Positions 9,406-20,039 of a DNA stretch of 64,000 nucleotides are shown in pieces. The stretch is from Steromphala cineraria (taxonomy: Eukaryota > Mollusca > Gastropoda > Trochida > Trochidae), in assembly GCA_916613615.1 (NCBI GenBank), contig OU744730.1, positions 3,503,582 to 3,567,581 on the forward strand, in the 5' to 3' direction. The notes under the pieces are model-generated. The model was not told the DNA's origin, did not search any database, and saw only the letters and a list, made by a program, of their open reading frames with translations. Made by a program: the position numbers and the translations under genes. The stretch's first letter is position 1; each line of letters opens with the position of its first letter.

Positions 9406-10022
9406 TCATTCTCTTCCCACAGAGGCAACTCAGTTATACCTGAATTAGCCTCTGTTCTATTACGCCAAGATCCTGGGGTTCCGGCAGATTGCCCTAGCAG
9501 CAAAAAGTTATAACTTGAGATATCTCCCTTATCTTCAGCCAATGAAAACACCTTTTGGATATCAACGACTTGGGGAATTCTTAACGGTCGTACAGTGACT
9601 TTCGAAAGTATCATGCCTTTAGGTTTATTTTTCGTTAACAGTGTGAGAGGGGACATATTTGAAAATCAGATATGGATAAGGTTTTTCATTAGAAACATAC
9701 TGTTTTATAATTGTGTAAATTGTTCTTTGTTTTATGATAAATTTTATTTTAATAATCTACCAAATACAAACTCATGAGAAGGTAAAAAAGCAATGTTTTG
9801 TAGAAGGAAGAGTTATCTCCCCTGAATGCCGAATCACCGGGAATAGCCGGGAGTGGCCGAGCTTTTGCGAATGACCCCTTTTGAAACGGCGTCGCTGATT
9901 GCACAACTAATTAACTTTGATTGCCTCCAATCAGATTTCTACTTTTCTGTCCCGTGTATTAGCCGTAATAGAACAGAGGCTAATTCAGGTATGACTGAGT
10001 TGCCTCTGTGGGGAGAGAATGA
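9406..10022. mobile_element. Non-autonomous DNA element with ~62-bp TIRs and 7-bp target duplication
   Basis: Left terminus TCATTCTCTTCCCACAGAGG and right terminus (complement) TCATTCTCTCCCCACAGAGG continue as inverted repeats of about 62 bp (9406-9468 and 9963-10022) with few mismatches. CTTAGAG flanks both sides (9399-9405, 10023-10029). The paralogous site near 7793 reads CTCAGAG once and is empty. There is no transposase frame; the two short open frames inside largely read the TIRs. A 7-8 bp duplication would be compatible with several superfamilies, so none is assigned. Confidence 0.7.
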
Positions 10023-10390
10023 CTTAGAGTATGCATATTTATTACGACTCAATTTACATCTATATTGACTCTGGATTTGACACGCCTGTTACGAAAAAAC
10101 ATTCATTTTATTTTAAAACATTAATTTGATAATGAAACCGCATTCATCTGTCATCCTTTGGTACAATCTTTTCTTGACTATGATCAAGTTTGTTTTTTGG
10201 GAAAATGACAAGGAATGTCAATCGCGAAATATCACTATCACTAAAGTTGCCTTCAAAATATTGATATGTTCTTCTGTTTCTAAGTATACGACTTAACAGA
10301 AGTTTTTTACATTTGTTGACATCTATTGTATTTTGTAAATCAAAAATTGTTTATATTTACTACATTAATTTTACATATTATTTTGTCTTT

Positions 10391-11337
10391 ATTTTTAAAC
10401 AGTTTTCTCACACTTTCTTATATCAAAAGCCAGTATCAACATATTATAAGTTATTTCTTGATTGAACTTGTATAATCTCTCACATGTTATGCATGTTATG
10501 CATTTATGTTATCAGAACATACACGAATTATCATTTATAAATGATTCTCAAATATGTGATGCTTTATTAAAAAGTTTATATGTCAAAAACAACTGGGACT
10601 ATGCATGTTAAACATATACACTTGCAAGTACACAAGGAAGCATCAGTCAAGTTGTTTTCCGTTGTGATTTCATACAAGATAATGTAAATACTTTGCAGTC
10701 TCTCACACTCCAAAGGATATCAATATTTTACTGGCGCTTCTCTCAATATGATCACTTATCAATGAGTCTGTTAGGATTGACATCAACATTCACAAGGCGC
10801 TCACGAATACTTCCTCATTATTCTGCAGGAGAGACTAAATGGGGCATGGGATTTACAACAGCTATATCGTGATAAAACAAATTGCATAGTTCATGGGATG
10901 TTCTTGCATTCGAACTTATGACCAACAGTATAAGTACGAACATTTGTGAATTAAACATCACTTAAGTTTGTCTTAGCACAGTTCTAGCATAGTCTGATGA
11001 ACAGAGTCATTGGTATTGCCACAGCTGAAAAAAATAATAATGATATAAGAAAGGTTAAACCCTTCCTTAGCATCGCCAACATTTTCTACAATGCACCATA
11101 AAACAAATATTTAGTTTTTGTGTATTTAACTCTTCTAGAAATTGAACTTGTTCCCTCAATATTTTCTTAAATTATCCAAACCTACTTGAACCGCGCTTGG
11201 TAGCTGCAGGTCATGCTTTTCTGAGCTCTGACAACTTTGTGAAATTCTTAGTCCCACAGTTGATCGCTTACTGTCAAAGTTTGCTAGAAGAACTATTGTC
11301 ACCTTTAGAATCATTTGATTGCTTTTGATGTCACTTT
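10391..11337. other. AT-rich DNA upstream of the LINE; may include its 5' UTR
   Basis: No gene is recognised. The last few hundred bases, from about 11190, are less AT-rich and could be LINE 5' leader, but no boundary or target duplication is visible. Confidence 0.35.
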
Positions 11338-14300
11338 TTGATGTTTGAAATGCTGTTTTTGCAAGTGTTTTTGCAAGTTCTTTGTGTGAATATTGGAGTG
11401 TTTACAAGTCCTAGGCCAATCAGCACCCAAGCGCTCCCTCCCACCATGTCCACACACATGGAGAGAACAAAGGAGTCCAATCAAGCTGCTATTGTTTACA
11501 CCAGGGAACAGCTCCTCTCTATTCAACCAGTGCGAAGTTCATCAATCAATGAAAAGCTTACACTTTTGAATGAAACTATTGCAAGCCTTCCTCATAAAAG
11601 AAGATATAGGAAAAGAGGTCGCCGGGCCGGCAGAAAGATTCAAAGATATATCTGTGTAATTCCACCAAACTCTAAACCTATACAGACGCAGAGACAGGTC
11701 AGTGTGAATTCCTTCAATCTCAAATCAATTCGTCTTCAAGAGGGCGTTCCAGCAAGATCATATGTGGCTCCCATTACGTTTGTCGCTGTGAATTGTCGAT
11801 CTGTTAGAAACAAGGCACTCTCCATGGGTGATTATATTACCACCAATGACATCGACATCCTGGCTATAACCGAAACATGGTTGAGTAAAACAATTGACAA
11901 GCATGTGACAGCAGAACTTGTTCCACTTGGATACGAGATACAGCATATTCCTCGGATCGGCAGACGTGGAGGAGGCGTGGCTATACTGCACAAGAGTGGT
12001 TTGATAGTGAACCCATGTCCAGAAGAAACTTTCACTCATTTTGAACATATTGAATGCTCGATCAAGGCAGGTGAAAAACTCTTCATACTGGCTGTGGTAT
12101 ACCGCCCTCCCCCATCAAAGCAGAATGGTTTCAACAAAGATGTTTTCTTCAAGGAGTGGTCTACTTATCTGGACTGTTTGGTTGTTCTACCACAGGAGAT
12201 AGTTGTCTGCGGAGATCTGAACTTCCATCTCGAAGACCCGCTAAATGCGGACGCAAACCGTTTCCTTGGAATACTGGAATCTCATGGACTGGTTCAGCAT
12301 GTTGTAGGAGCTACTCACACCCATGGTCATACCCTAGACGTCTTGATAACCAGAGAGGACAGCCAACTCCTGGATGAACCACCAACGATAGTGGATCCCT
12401 GCTTCACTGACACTAGGGGAAACCCATCTGGCGATCATCTGGCAATACACGCATTCCTGAACTGTTCCAAACCAAAACCGACACGACAACAACGTATTTT
12501 CCGCAGATACAGAGCAATCTCCATCCCAGCTTTCTGTGAGGATATGGAGAAGTCAACCGACCTTCAGCGCACTGACGGTTCCTTGGAAGAGCTTGTTCAA
12601 GCCTACCACAGCGGATTTGATTCTCTGATTAACAAACATGCCCCTCTGCAAACAAAGATCATTACACTGAGACCAAATGCCCCATGGTACACAGATGAGC
12701 TCAGAGAGACGAAGCATTCTCGTCGCGCAGCAGAGCGACAGTGGAGGAGAACTCAACTTTGCGTGCACAAACAACTCTTCAAGGACAAGTGCAAGGAATA
12801 TGGTAAACTACTAATCAAGACCAAGAGAGATCATTACTCTGAGCGAATTGCTGAAAGCACGACTGATCATAAACAACTTTTCGGACTCACAAAGAACCTT
12901 ATGGGACAGTCAGGAAAGACTCCTTTACCATCATGTTCCTCTGATGAAACTCTAGCCAACAAGTTCAGCGATTTCTTCACCACCAAAGTTGCCACAATAA
13001 GAGACAATATCTCATCTTCTGGTTTGGATGTCAAAGACAATACATCGATGGCAGTTGACAAGGAGTTTTCTGGAGAATGTCTGACACATTTCACACCTGT
13101 TTCCCAGGAAGAAGTACAGAAAGTGATCCTGAAAGCACCACTGAAATCCTGTGAGCTTGATCCAGTCCCAACATGGCTACTGAAACAATGCCTGGAGCAT
13201 GTTCTTCCTCTCATCACAGCAATTTTAAACAAGTCACTTTCTGAATCTCAACTCCCACCCAGTTTCAAGAAAGCTCTTGTCAGACCTCTCCTCAAGAAAT
13301 CGGGATTAGACAAGGAGACAATGAAGAACTACCGTCCCGTATCTAACCTACCATTCCTGTCTAAAGTCTTGGAAAAGGTTGTTTCATCTCGTCTTCAACA
13401 TCATCTTACATCTAATAACCTGCAGGATAACTTTCAATCTGCCTATCGAACAGGACATTCCACTGAGACGGCGCTTCTTCGTGTTCATCATGACATTACC
13501 AAGGCTCTTGACGACAAGTGTTCCATCATATTGGTGATGATAGACCAATCTGCTGCATTCGACCTCATCGATCATGACATACTGTTTCAACGGCTTCACT
13601 GCACCTATGGAATCTCAGACAAGGCACTCTCCTGGTTCAAATCCTACATGCGCTGTAGAACCCAACAAATGGCAATAGGAACATCCCTGTCAATGGACAA
13701 GCTCCTTGAATATGGTGTGCCACAAGGCTCAGTCCTTGGACCAGTCCTGTACTGTCTGTACTCCAAACCCATGAGTGAAATATGTCGGCAACACAACCTT
13801 CCATACCATGTCTACGCAGATGACAAACAGATGTACAAAGTGATTCACCCATCTACTGATTGGATTTCAGCCACCAAGAACCTGGAAACATGTTTGAGTG
13901 AGGTTGCAAGTTGGACAAGCTCAAACATGTTGAAGATCAACAAAGACAAGACAGAGGTGATTGTTTTCAAGCCCAAGAGCCAGATCACGAAAGACATTGA
14001 GTTGAATGTGGGAACCAGCACTATCCAAGCTACCGACTCTGTTAAGAATCTTGGAGTCCATTTCGACAGCACACTCTCAATGGAGAAACACGTGAATGCC
14101 ATCAGCAAATCCTGTTTCTATCAAATAAGGAACATTGGAGCCATCAGGCCTTACATCACAGAGAAATGCTGCAAAATATTGGTACAATCCCTCGTCATTT
14201 CACGCTTGGACTACGGAAATGCCCTCCTGTGTGGACTGCCCCAGTCGCTCCAATCTCGCCTCCAGAGAGTGCAGAACTGCGCTGCGCGGCTGATAACAAG

Positions 14301-14658
14301 ATCAAGGAAAAGAAACCATATCACACCAATTATGATGGACTTACATTGGTTGCCAGTACACATGAGATGTCAGCACAAAATCCTGACACATACATACAAG
14401 GCACTGCACGGCACAGGTCCAAGTTACCTCCAGGAGCTCATCACCCCATACCAACCATCACGAACCCTCCGTTCCGAAACAGCTTCGCTCATCACTGTAC
14501 CAAAAACCAGAACTGTCAAATATGGCGACAGGCGCTTTGACAAAATAGCTTCATCTGTTTGGAACAATCTACCAACCACAATCAGAGACTCTGAATCATA
14601 TGCCGCATTCAAAAAGGGCGTCAAGACTCACCTGTACAAGAAGGCTTATTCACTGTGA
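11338..14658 (+). CDS. CR1/L2-type LINE polyprotein: APE endonuclease plus reverse transcriptase, uninterrupted
   Basis: One open frame of 1106 codons. Residues about 148-375 form an APE-type endonuclease: N152 in [27 protein letters not shown] at 292-295 and the SGDH motif ending at H367. Residues about 590-870 are the reverse transcriptase: [18 protein letters not shown]736 in [18 protein letters not shown] at 794-802 and YADD at 826-829. The C-terminus has [31 protein letters not shown] and [14 protein letters not shown], typical of the CR1/L2 group. The frame opens at 11338, but Met37 at 11446 has a much better start context (CCCACCATGTCC). YTREQLLSI and a basic [10 protein letters not shown] patch precede the endonuclease. 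The protein would nick target DNA and prime cDNA synthesis there. No stop, frameshift or missing catalytic residue is visible, so this may be a young and possibly active copy. No separate ORF1 is recognised. Confidence 0.93.
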   Translation: MMFEMLFLQVFLQVLCVNIGVFTSPRPISTQALPPTMSTHMERTKESNQAAIVYTREQLLSIQPVRSSSINEKLTLLNETIASLPHKRRYRKRGRRAGRKIQRYICVIPPNSKPIQTQRQVSVNSFNLKSIRLQEGVPARSYVAPITFVAVNCRSVRNKALSMGDYITTNDIDILAITETWLSKTIDKHVTAELVPLGYEIQHIPRIGRRGGGVAILHKSGLIVNPCPEETFTHFEHIECSIKAGEKLFILAVVYRPPPSKQNGFNKDVFFKEWSTYLDCLVVLPQEIVVCGDLNFHLEDPLNADANRFLGILESHGLVQHVVGATHTHGHTLDVLITREDSQLLDEPPTIVDPCFTDTRGNPSGDHLAIHAFLNCSKPKPTRQQRIFRRYRAISIPAFCEDMEKSTDLQRTDGSLEELVQAYHSGFDSLINKHAPLQTKIITLRPNAPWYTDELRETKHSRRAAERQWRRTQLCVHKQLFKDKCKEYGKLLIKTKRDHYSERIAESTTDHKQLFGLTKNLMGQSGKTPLPSCSSDETLANKFSDFFTTKVATIRDNISSSGLDVKDNTSMAVDKEFSGECLTHFTPVSQEEVQKVILKAPLKSCELDPVPTWLLKQCLEHVLPLITAILNKSLSESQLPPSFKKALVRPLLKKSGLDKETMKNYRPVSNLPFLSKVLEKVVSSRLQHHLTSNNLQDNFQSAYRTGHSTETALLRVHHDITKALDDKCSIILVMIDQSAAFDLIDHDILFQRLHCTYGISDKALSWFKSYMRCRTQQMAIGTSLSMDKLLEYGVPQGSVLGPVLYCLYSKPMSEICRQHNLPYHVYADDKQMYKVIHPSTDWISATKNLETCLSEVASWTSSNMLKINKDKTEVIVFKPKSQITKDIELNVGTSTIQATDSVKNLGVHFDSTLSMEKHVNAISKSCFYQIRNIGAIRPYITEKCCKILVQSLVISRLDYGNALLCGLPQSLQSRLQRVQNCAARLITRSRKRNHITPIMMDLHWLPVHMRCQHKILTHTYKALHGTGPSYLQELITPYQPSRTLRSETASLITVPKTRTVKYGDRRFDKIASSVWNNLPTTIRDSESYAAFKKGVKTHLYKKAYSL

Positions 14659-14735
14659 AGCGCCTTAGAGTGGCTTTTTGTTAAGCCATATAGGGCGCTA
14701 TACAAATTTTGTATATTATTATTTATTTATTAAAA
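14659..14735 (+). mobile_element. LINE 3' UTR and microsatellite tail
   Basis: Reads GAAGCGCCTTAGAGTGGC, then AGGGCGCTATACAAATT, and ends in TATTATTATTTATTTATTA. A short stem-like GCGCC..GGCGC segment followed by a simple repeat is typical of CR1/L2-type 3' ends. Its layout resembles the SINE tails at 6632 and 8800. Confidence 0.7.
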
Positions 14736-14989
14736 GGAAAATGTATTTAGACCAATTTTAATTTAGTAAATTAAGTTTTGTTCGTTTCCCTCAAATTGCC
14801 ACTGATCAACTTTAAAAGGTTAGAGGTGCAATTCAGATGTTGGCAAGTTTGTCCTCATGCCTTTATCCATGCTAATTATTACATTGCATGTGTATTAAGC
14901 CAGGGTAGAACTTTATGAATATATAACATATCTAAAATACATGAATATAAATTGGTTATAATTTTGTAGATTATGGATCATTATATCTT

Positions 14990-15180
14990 CATTAATTTAC
15001 AAAAGTATATTTTCAAAAGATTTTACAGGATAATCATTATACACTTCATTTATAAGAAAGTGAAATTCATCCTCTACACAATTAGTTATACATATTTTGC
15101 AAGAGCAAAATTGACGAGGAATTATTTTGTATATGGGAAGCACTTCAACGTCTTGCTTCTTTAGATTCAACACTAACAAC
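14990..15180 (-). pseudogene. Short LINE C-terminal fragment
   Basis: The minus strand encodes FCSCKICITNCVEDEFHFLI, matching the cysteine-rich C-terminal knuckle followed by EDE(F/Y)HFL in the other LINE fragments here (7026, 29869, 58578). It is only about 60 codons, with decayed surroundings. Confidence 0.55.
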
Positions 15181-15219
15181 TTAAGACAGTTTTAATTCTA
15201 GTGTATAAATGTAAGGTAG

Positions 15220-16040
15220 AATGTTCATAGACTTCAGCCATTAATGATTGAACATGAACATCGGTATATAACGTGTCTTTCCCATATCCTCTTCAATCCT
15301 TTTTAACCTCTTCTGTCCACTCCCTTTTGATGGTCCACTTGTTGAGTGACTGCAATGATTTTCAAGAAACATTGTACCAAATTACTTACAAAGGAAAATT
15401 ACTTCTGATATGAGATATCACAGTTCGATAAGATATATCAGTTGACTCTAGCCAAAAGATAACCGAGTAACTTCATATTGGCCTCAGATAACCTGCCTGA
15501 AATAATTCTGGAATGAATTGGGCCAATCCTGAATTAACCCTTGAATCAAATAAGACTGGATTGATCTCTTTAGCCCTGTTTATATCAGGGCAGAAAGATT
15601 GACAGTACAAACAACGACTTTAATCTAAGGAATAGGTTAAAATACAAGTTTTATTCGCCAACTTTCAATCAAGCAGTATATCAAATATGAACCGATTATC
15701 AGTAAATCTCTGTTTTCTTACAAGTTTAAAAATATGTCTGGGAAATAATAAGAAGATTTCATCTTAATTATTTATAGGACGGGGGTATCATTACATTCAA
15801 GACAATCTGATACCAACATTTAGAAAATAAAGTTGCACCCCGTTAGGTGTTTGGGTCGCATATGCAAAACTTTCATTTCATAAAGAGGTATCATTTGTAT
15901 GCTTATCGACGTCGCAGAGTGACTGCATGTAGGTTTGAGGTTGCGATTATGTTCAAAAACCGACTCTGACATGTGTCAATTATACATAAATACGGAAACT
16001 TATCTAAAACAGTCTAAATGAAAGTTAAGAATTGATAGCG
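15220..16040. repeat. Older duplicated segment, copy 1
   Basis: Paired with 25420-26330. Shared blocks include 'CTCTAGCCAAAAGA', 'CCAACTTTCAATCAAGCA', 'ACAATCTGATACCAA', 'TTATCGACGTC' and 'AGGTTGCAATTATG' (with GCG in one copy). The copies have diverged substantially. Copy 2 keeps an open minus-strand frame where this one has stops. Confidence 0.55.
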
Positions 16041-16162
16041 TTTGATATATTTCATAAATAGTATTCCTGTAAAAGACATGGGAATTTCTCTTTATGTGAC
16101 CGTTTAAAGATTTTTATTCCAACAAGAAACAAAAACAGAATCTACCAAATTTGAAATCAAAT

Positions 16163-16361
16163 AGTACGTTTTTGATTAAACGTCATTATTTTTACTTACC
16201 GTAGACAAGTGACCTTAGCCTGTTAGCCATATAACATGTAATCGACTCATTCCCACAGATGTAATGAAACATCATTACCCAGAACAATCGGAGTTATCTG
16301 CCCGTCACTAGTCCACTAGGTGGCGTGACCTGTCATCCAATTAGATTCATTCACATTACCT
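16163..16361 (-). repeat. Inverted terminal repeat of DIRS copy 2 (3' end)
   Basis: 16204-16361 is the near-perfect reverse complement of 20745-20896. Shared blocks include GGCTAACAGGCTAAGGTCAC, GAATGAGTCGATTACATG and CACGCCACCTAGTGGAC. The outermost 40 bases differ between the two ends (TACGGTAAGTAAAAAT here, GGAGGTTAGTAACTAA at the other), as in copy 1. Confidence 0.85.
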
Positions 16362-16389
16362 AGGAGTCCCAACTTAACGACAAGTGACC
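16362..16389 (-). other. Site of ICR loss between recombinase and 3' repeat
   Basis: On the element strand the sequence runs from CTAAGGTCACTTGTCG straight into TTAAGTTGGGACTCC. In copy 1 about 100 bases including the ICR lie between these points. GTCG occurs at both edges in copy 1, so the loss fits a deletion across 4 bp of homology. Confidence 0.55.
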
Positions 16390-17832
16390 TTAGCCTGATA
16401 CCACTGTAGGTGGTGGGACGGATTCGTCGCGTTCAGCGATAACTCCCAAGATTGATCTGAGGATCGGCGACCTAGCGAGCGACCGTTCTAATCGGCGTAT
16501 TGTCTGACCTCTCAAGGTCGACGACCTGTAATTAAAACACCACAAAACACTGTAAACCGTTAATTGATAACTTTTATTGACATGTGTTGGGATGTCCGCC
16601 TCCACGAGTGGGGCGACATCAACGTGGCGGGTTGCGCCCCCTGCTAGGAGGAGCACCCGTGGCCGCTGCTGAGCAAACACCTGCGCCCCTAGACGGGCTA
16701 CGCCCTCCAGGTCCTCCGTGGAGACATCGCGCAGGTAGTGGTTGGCGAACACCAAGCACGACTTCCAGAAGCAGCCGGCCATGATGTCCGCCACTGACAA
16801 ATTGCTATGAAGGGCCATTGTCGCCGAGATGGCCCGAATTTCATGCGGGTTGGTCCGCGCCGGTGCCGGTAATCCTGCCACCTTGTAGGCGTCTATTACC
16901 GCCGACCTGAGGTAGACCCCCAACTGCCTCTTGTCAATCTCCTTCGAACTCGTTTGGGAATGGGGCAGAAAGAGTCTGCGCCTCCCTTGCCTCAATGTCC
17001 GCGTCTTCTCCACGTAGATGCGTAGAGCGCGCACTGGACAGAGGAGACGTTCCTGCTCGTCCATCGGCTCGATGGACGGGGAGATTGATGGCAGTGTGAA
17101 GGTCCTCCCGCGTTCGTCAGCGCCTTGGTTCTTGCACAGGAAGTCTGGCGCCAGACCCAAGGTCGCTGACCCTCCATCTCTCACCTCAAACCTGAGCAAA
17201 TCAGCCTGCAACGCGTGCAGTTCTGATACCCTGGACGCTGACCCCATTGCAACCAAAAAGCAAGTCTTGATGGTGAGACGCAGCAGCGTCGTGTCCGTCA
17301 GCGGCTCATAGTGCTCAGATTTGAGGTGATTTAACACTATCGCCAGATCCCACTCTGGTGGTCTTAGCTTGTGGCGGCCATCCACGTTCCTGTATGTCCT
17401 AATGAGTTCCTTTAGAATGGAAATGTCCAGACCGGGGTCCTTCTTCCGAAGGACGGACATTATGGCTGCGAGGTTCGTGTTGATGGAGGAGGCTTTGAGC
17501 CCCCTCGCTGTGGGCAGGTGGACCAGGTACTCAGCGACCTGAGGTACCGTCACTGCCTGCACATCAAATCCTTTCCCCTCGCAAAATGCCATAAAGGAAG
17601 CCCATTGGAAATCATACAGCTTGCGCGTGGATGACCGCTGTGAGGTTGCCACTGTGTTGGCTACCGCCTCTGAAAACCCCGCGCTCCTCAACCCATCTTG
17701 GAGACAACCCAAACGTGCAGATGGAGGACCTGGGGGTTCTCGTGCACTCGTTTGCTCGGGTTGCTCCTGAGAAGGTCCCACCTGAGCGGTAGGGAGAACC
17801 GGCTCCTGAGCGCAGAGCCTTCTGAGGGGCAC
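16390..17832 (-). CDS. DIRS tyrosine recombinase, full length
   Basis: A 480-codon frame. Residues about 60-170 hold the N-terminal core-binding segment (AGFSEAVANTVATSQRSSTR, then FMAFCEGKGFDV and GLKASSIN). The catalytic domain follows: the first Arg in SASRVSELHALQ, the His/Arg pair in PHEIRAIS, and the nucleophile Tyr in FANHYLRDV. All signature residues that I can see are kept. The enzyme would integrate circular DIRS DNA by recombination without target duplication. The frame continues in phase from the RNase H segment upstream and is separated from it only by a TAG at 17833-17835. The listed first codon is GTG, so the native protein was probably part of a longer pol, not started here. 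Confidence 0.88.
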   Translation of the reverse strand: MPLRRLCAQEPVLPTAQVGPSQEQPEQTSAREPPGPPSARLGCLQDGLRSAGFSEAVANTVATSQRSSTRKLYDFQWASFMAFCEGKGFDVQAVTVPQVAEYLVHLPTARGLKASSINTNLAAIMSVLRKKDPGLDISILKELIRTYRNVDGRHKLRPPEWDLAIVLNHLKSEHYEPLTDTTLLRLTIKTCFLVAMGSASRVSELHALQADLLRFEVRDGGSATLGLAPDFLCKNQGADERGRTFTLPSISPSIEPMDEQERLLCPVRALRIYVEKTRTLRQGRRRLFLPHSQTSSKEIDKRQLGVYLRSAVIDAYKVAGLPAPARTNPHEIRAISATMALHSNLSVADIMAGCFWKSCLVFANHYLRDVSTEDLEGVARLGAQVFAQQRPRVLLLAGGATRHVDVAPLVEADIPTHVNKSYQLTVYSVLWCFNYRSSTLRGQTIRRLERSLARSPILRSILGVIAERDESVPPPTVVSG

Positions 17833-18936
17833 CTACCATGGTCTCGCTGGCCACTTCGGCGCAACCAGGAGGAGTTTCAGGACCTTGGTCTCCCGGACTT
17901 TGGCCACTACCTGTGTCAGGATGGCAGGGGGGGGAAAAGCGTAAGCGCCCATCCCCTCCCACCCTAACGAGAGAGCGTCTAATCCCCATGCAAGGGGGTC
18001 GGGTACCGGCAACACGTATACCGGCAACTGGTGATTGAGCCGTGTCGCAAAGAGGTCGACATGCGGCCTCCCGAACTGGAGACAAATCGCCTCGAACACT
18101 CGAGGGTGCAACATCCACTCCGTGGATGGAGGTTTGTCCGGGCGAGAGAGAGCGTCTGCTAGGACGTTCTTTGCTCCCGGGATGTGCACCGCTCTGATTG
18201 AGATATTGAGGTTGTCCACCAGGCGAAATAGCTCTATCACCAGTTGTAACAGCGATCCCGACTTGGTCGATCCCTGCTTGTTGATCGACCAGGCCGCTGT
18301 GGAGCTGTCCGTGTGCACGCACAGCACATAATCCTTCAGCTGGTTTGACCAGTGATTGATCGCTAGACGTATGGCGTCTAACTCCAACAGGTTGACGTGA
18401 CGTCTCCCCTGTGTCGGAGACCACACGCCCGCCGTTTGGTCTGTCCCCAAGAGGTTGGTTCTTGCCAGGAACCCATCCCGCCTCAGGTTAGTGACTCCCG
18501 CCGAGATGCGGGAGGCACTCAGCATGATCTGCGCAATGTTGCCTGCTGCAGAGCCAAACGCACGGTATAGTGCCTTGGCACCTTCCTCCATCCCCGCCTC
18601 CTTGGCGAAGGCGGCCATGGCTTGGCAGGAGTGGGCAAGGGAGTTCGCCATGCCCAAGATGCTCCTGGCCTCCCTATCAAGGTGTGATAGGTGGCCGTCC
18701 GAGATGGAGTGAGCAACTCCTGGGGGTGCCACACGCCTTATGTCATTGTCCAAGGCGGGAGGAGAGAGGGAGATCGGAGGAGAAGCAACCGGGAGCCCCG
18801 CCCTCTGGCGATCTGAGATCACCAGCGGCGGGAGAAGACGGCCCGGTGCTGACGACGCCACGTGTGCGTCGTGGTCTTTGCCTGCCGCCAGGAGGAGACG
18901 GTGAGGCGGGAACAACACGCTCCTGGGGTTCACCAC
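17833..18936 (-). pseudogene. DIRS gag C-terminus fused to RNase H remnant; RT deleted
   Basis: The first half has the DIRS gag-like SHLDREARSILGMANSLAHS and AGNIAQIMLSASRISAGV. At about residue 150 the sequence jumps from gag (DGFLARTNLL) into RNase H (TAGVWSPTQGRRHVNLLELDA). RNase H continues with VHTDSSTAAW and VLADALSRPD, which carry the E, D and D residues, then HPRVFEAICLQFGRPHVDLFATR and LLLVAPKWPARPW before TAG. The entire RT core and the first RNase H aspartate are missing. DIRS copy 1 has TAC at the codon equivalent to the terminal TAG, so the stop is a point mutation. Confidence 0.8.
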
Positions 18937-19851
18937 CTCCTCCTCCTGGCAAGGAGTCCACTTCTCGCAACTTCACCCCACACCAGTCGGCGATGGCCGC
19001 CATCCTCTCGCCTTGATCAGGCGCCTCCTCCTCCTGGAAGCCGCCAGCAGAGGACAACGGAGGAGCACGCGGGGGGAGATCCCCCACGGCTCTGTCCCCT
19101 AGCTGAGAACCAGGCGAGGAGGGCACTGACGTGTCGGGGGGCGAGGCGACCGGCGACACAACTGTCACGCGCCAAGTCGACCTGGTGGTGGGTGCCACAG
19201 GAGGTGTCAAGGGAACCTCCGTCCTGCCCTTGTCCATGTCCTGAGTTCCGACGAACTCCTTCAGCATCGACCTGACGGACGAGAGGACGTCGGCCTTGAA
19301 GGCCTGCTGATCGAAGGTCGGAGGGGTGGGCGTCCTTGAGCGCTTCTTGGGCTTCTTGGCCTTCTTGCGGCGACCCCCGCGCCGTGGGGAGTCGGCCGGC
19401 AAGTGTGTGCGCCCCTCGGGGGACGAACCCCGCGGTGGGGAGAGGTCAGACACCCGTCCCATCGGCATAGGGTCTCGCAAGGACCTGTCCGAGCGCAAGG
19501 ACCCCACGTCCGACACCAGAGAGGAAGGTTCGTCGAACTCCCCAGCGTCCTCGGAAATTATCAGGTCCGTGCGCTCCGGTGACGCCCCAGCCGCGCCTGC
19601 GGTGGAGGTCGCGCCTGGGTTGGGTTTCCTGCCGCTGCGCTGTTGGAGCTCACTTTTCATGATGGCAGCGCGATAGCATTGTGTTGCTCCCGTGTGAGTC
19701 CCTCGCACTCGACGCAACGATTCTCCTCCGGGCATGTGTTCCTGCAGAGGCGGCAGACCACGTCAGGGTCATAGCTCGCCGATTTGCGAGATCCGCACCG
19801 CCCGCAGAAGCCCGCGTACGGAGACGCCGAGTCGCAGGGGACCAAAGCCAT
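18880..19851 (-). pseudogene. DIRS gag-like ORF with cysteine-rich N-terminus, frameshifted
   Basis: Starts at an ATG (19851) with a cysteine-rich module: FCGRCGSRKSASYDPDVVCR, then CRNTCPEENRCVEC. This has paired CxxC spacing that could bind zinc. After HNAIA a 2-base GC repeat near 19665 shifts frame; the next frame reads MKSELQQRSGRKPN and a low-complexity acidic and basic region with RRGGRRKKAKKPKKRSR. A second shift near 18890 leads into the frame of the gag/RNase H segment. The product would be the structural protein of the element. Homology to known gag is judged by position and by the SHLDREAR motif downstream, not by the N-terminus. Confidence 0.6.
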
Positions 19852-20039
19852 CCAGGAGTGAGACAGCCTGAGGCTGGTGAAAGGTCAAGAGAACAAGGAG
19901 AGAGCGTCTGGTGCGCCTCGATCCCGTCCGCTATTACCGTGGACACGGAGAGAACGCCTAGGCGTCTCGATCCGGTCCGAGTCCAAGTGAGAGAGGAGAA
20001 CGCTAGGAGCGTCTCGTCTCTAAAGTCCAACCAGTGCAT

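Larger units (their letters stand above)
8608..10390. repeat. Local duplication, copy 2
   Basis: Paralogue of 6417-8166, in direct orientation about 2.2 kb away. It carries the second copy of the SINE and a private TIR element at 9406-10022; the LINE insertion site of copy 1 is empty here at about 9160-9180. Confidence 0.75.

Noticed and set aside
9853..10068. Frames at 9396-9656 and 9853-10068 sharing a peptide
   Set aside because: The shared peptide is produced by reading the two inverted TIRs of the 9406-10022 element.
12867..13232. Minus-strand frames across the LINE ORF
   Set aside because: Antisense shadows of the endonuclease/RT coding region.
17612..18424. 270-codon minus-strand frame overlapping RNase H and recombinase
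   Set aside because: It is a GC-rich shadow frame of two recognisable proteins and has no homology of its own.
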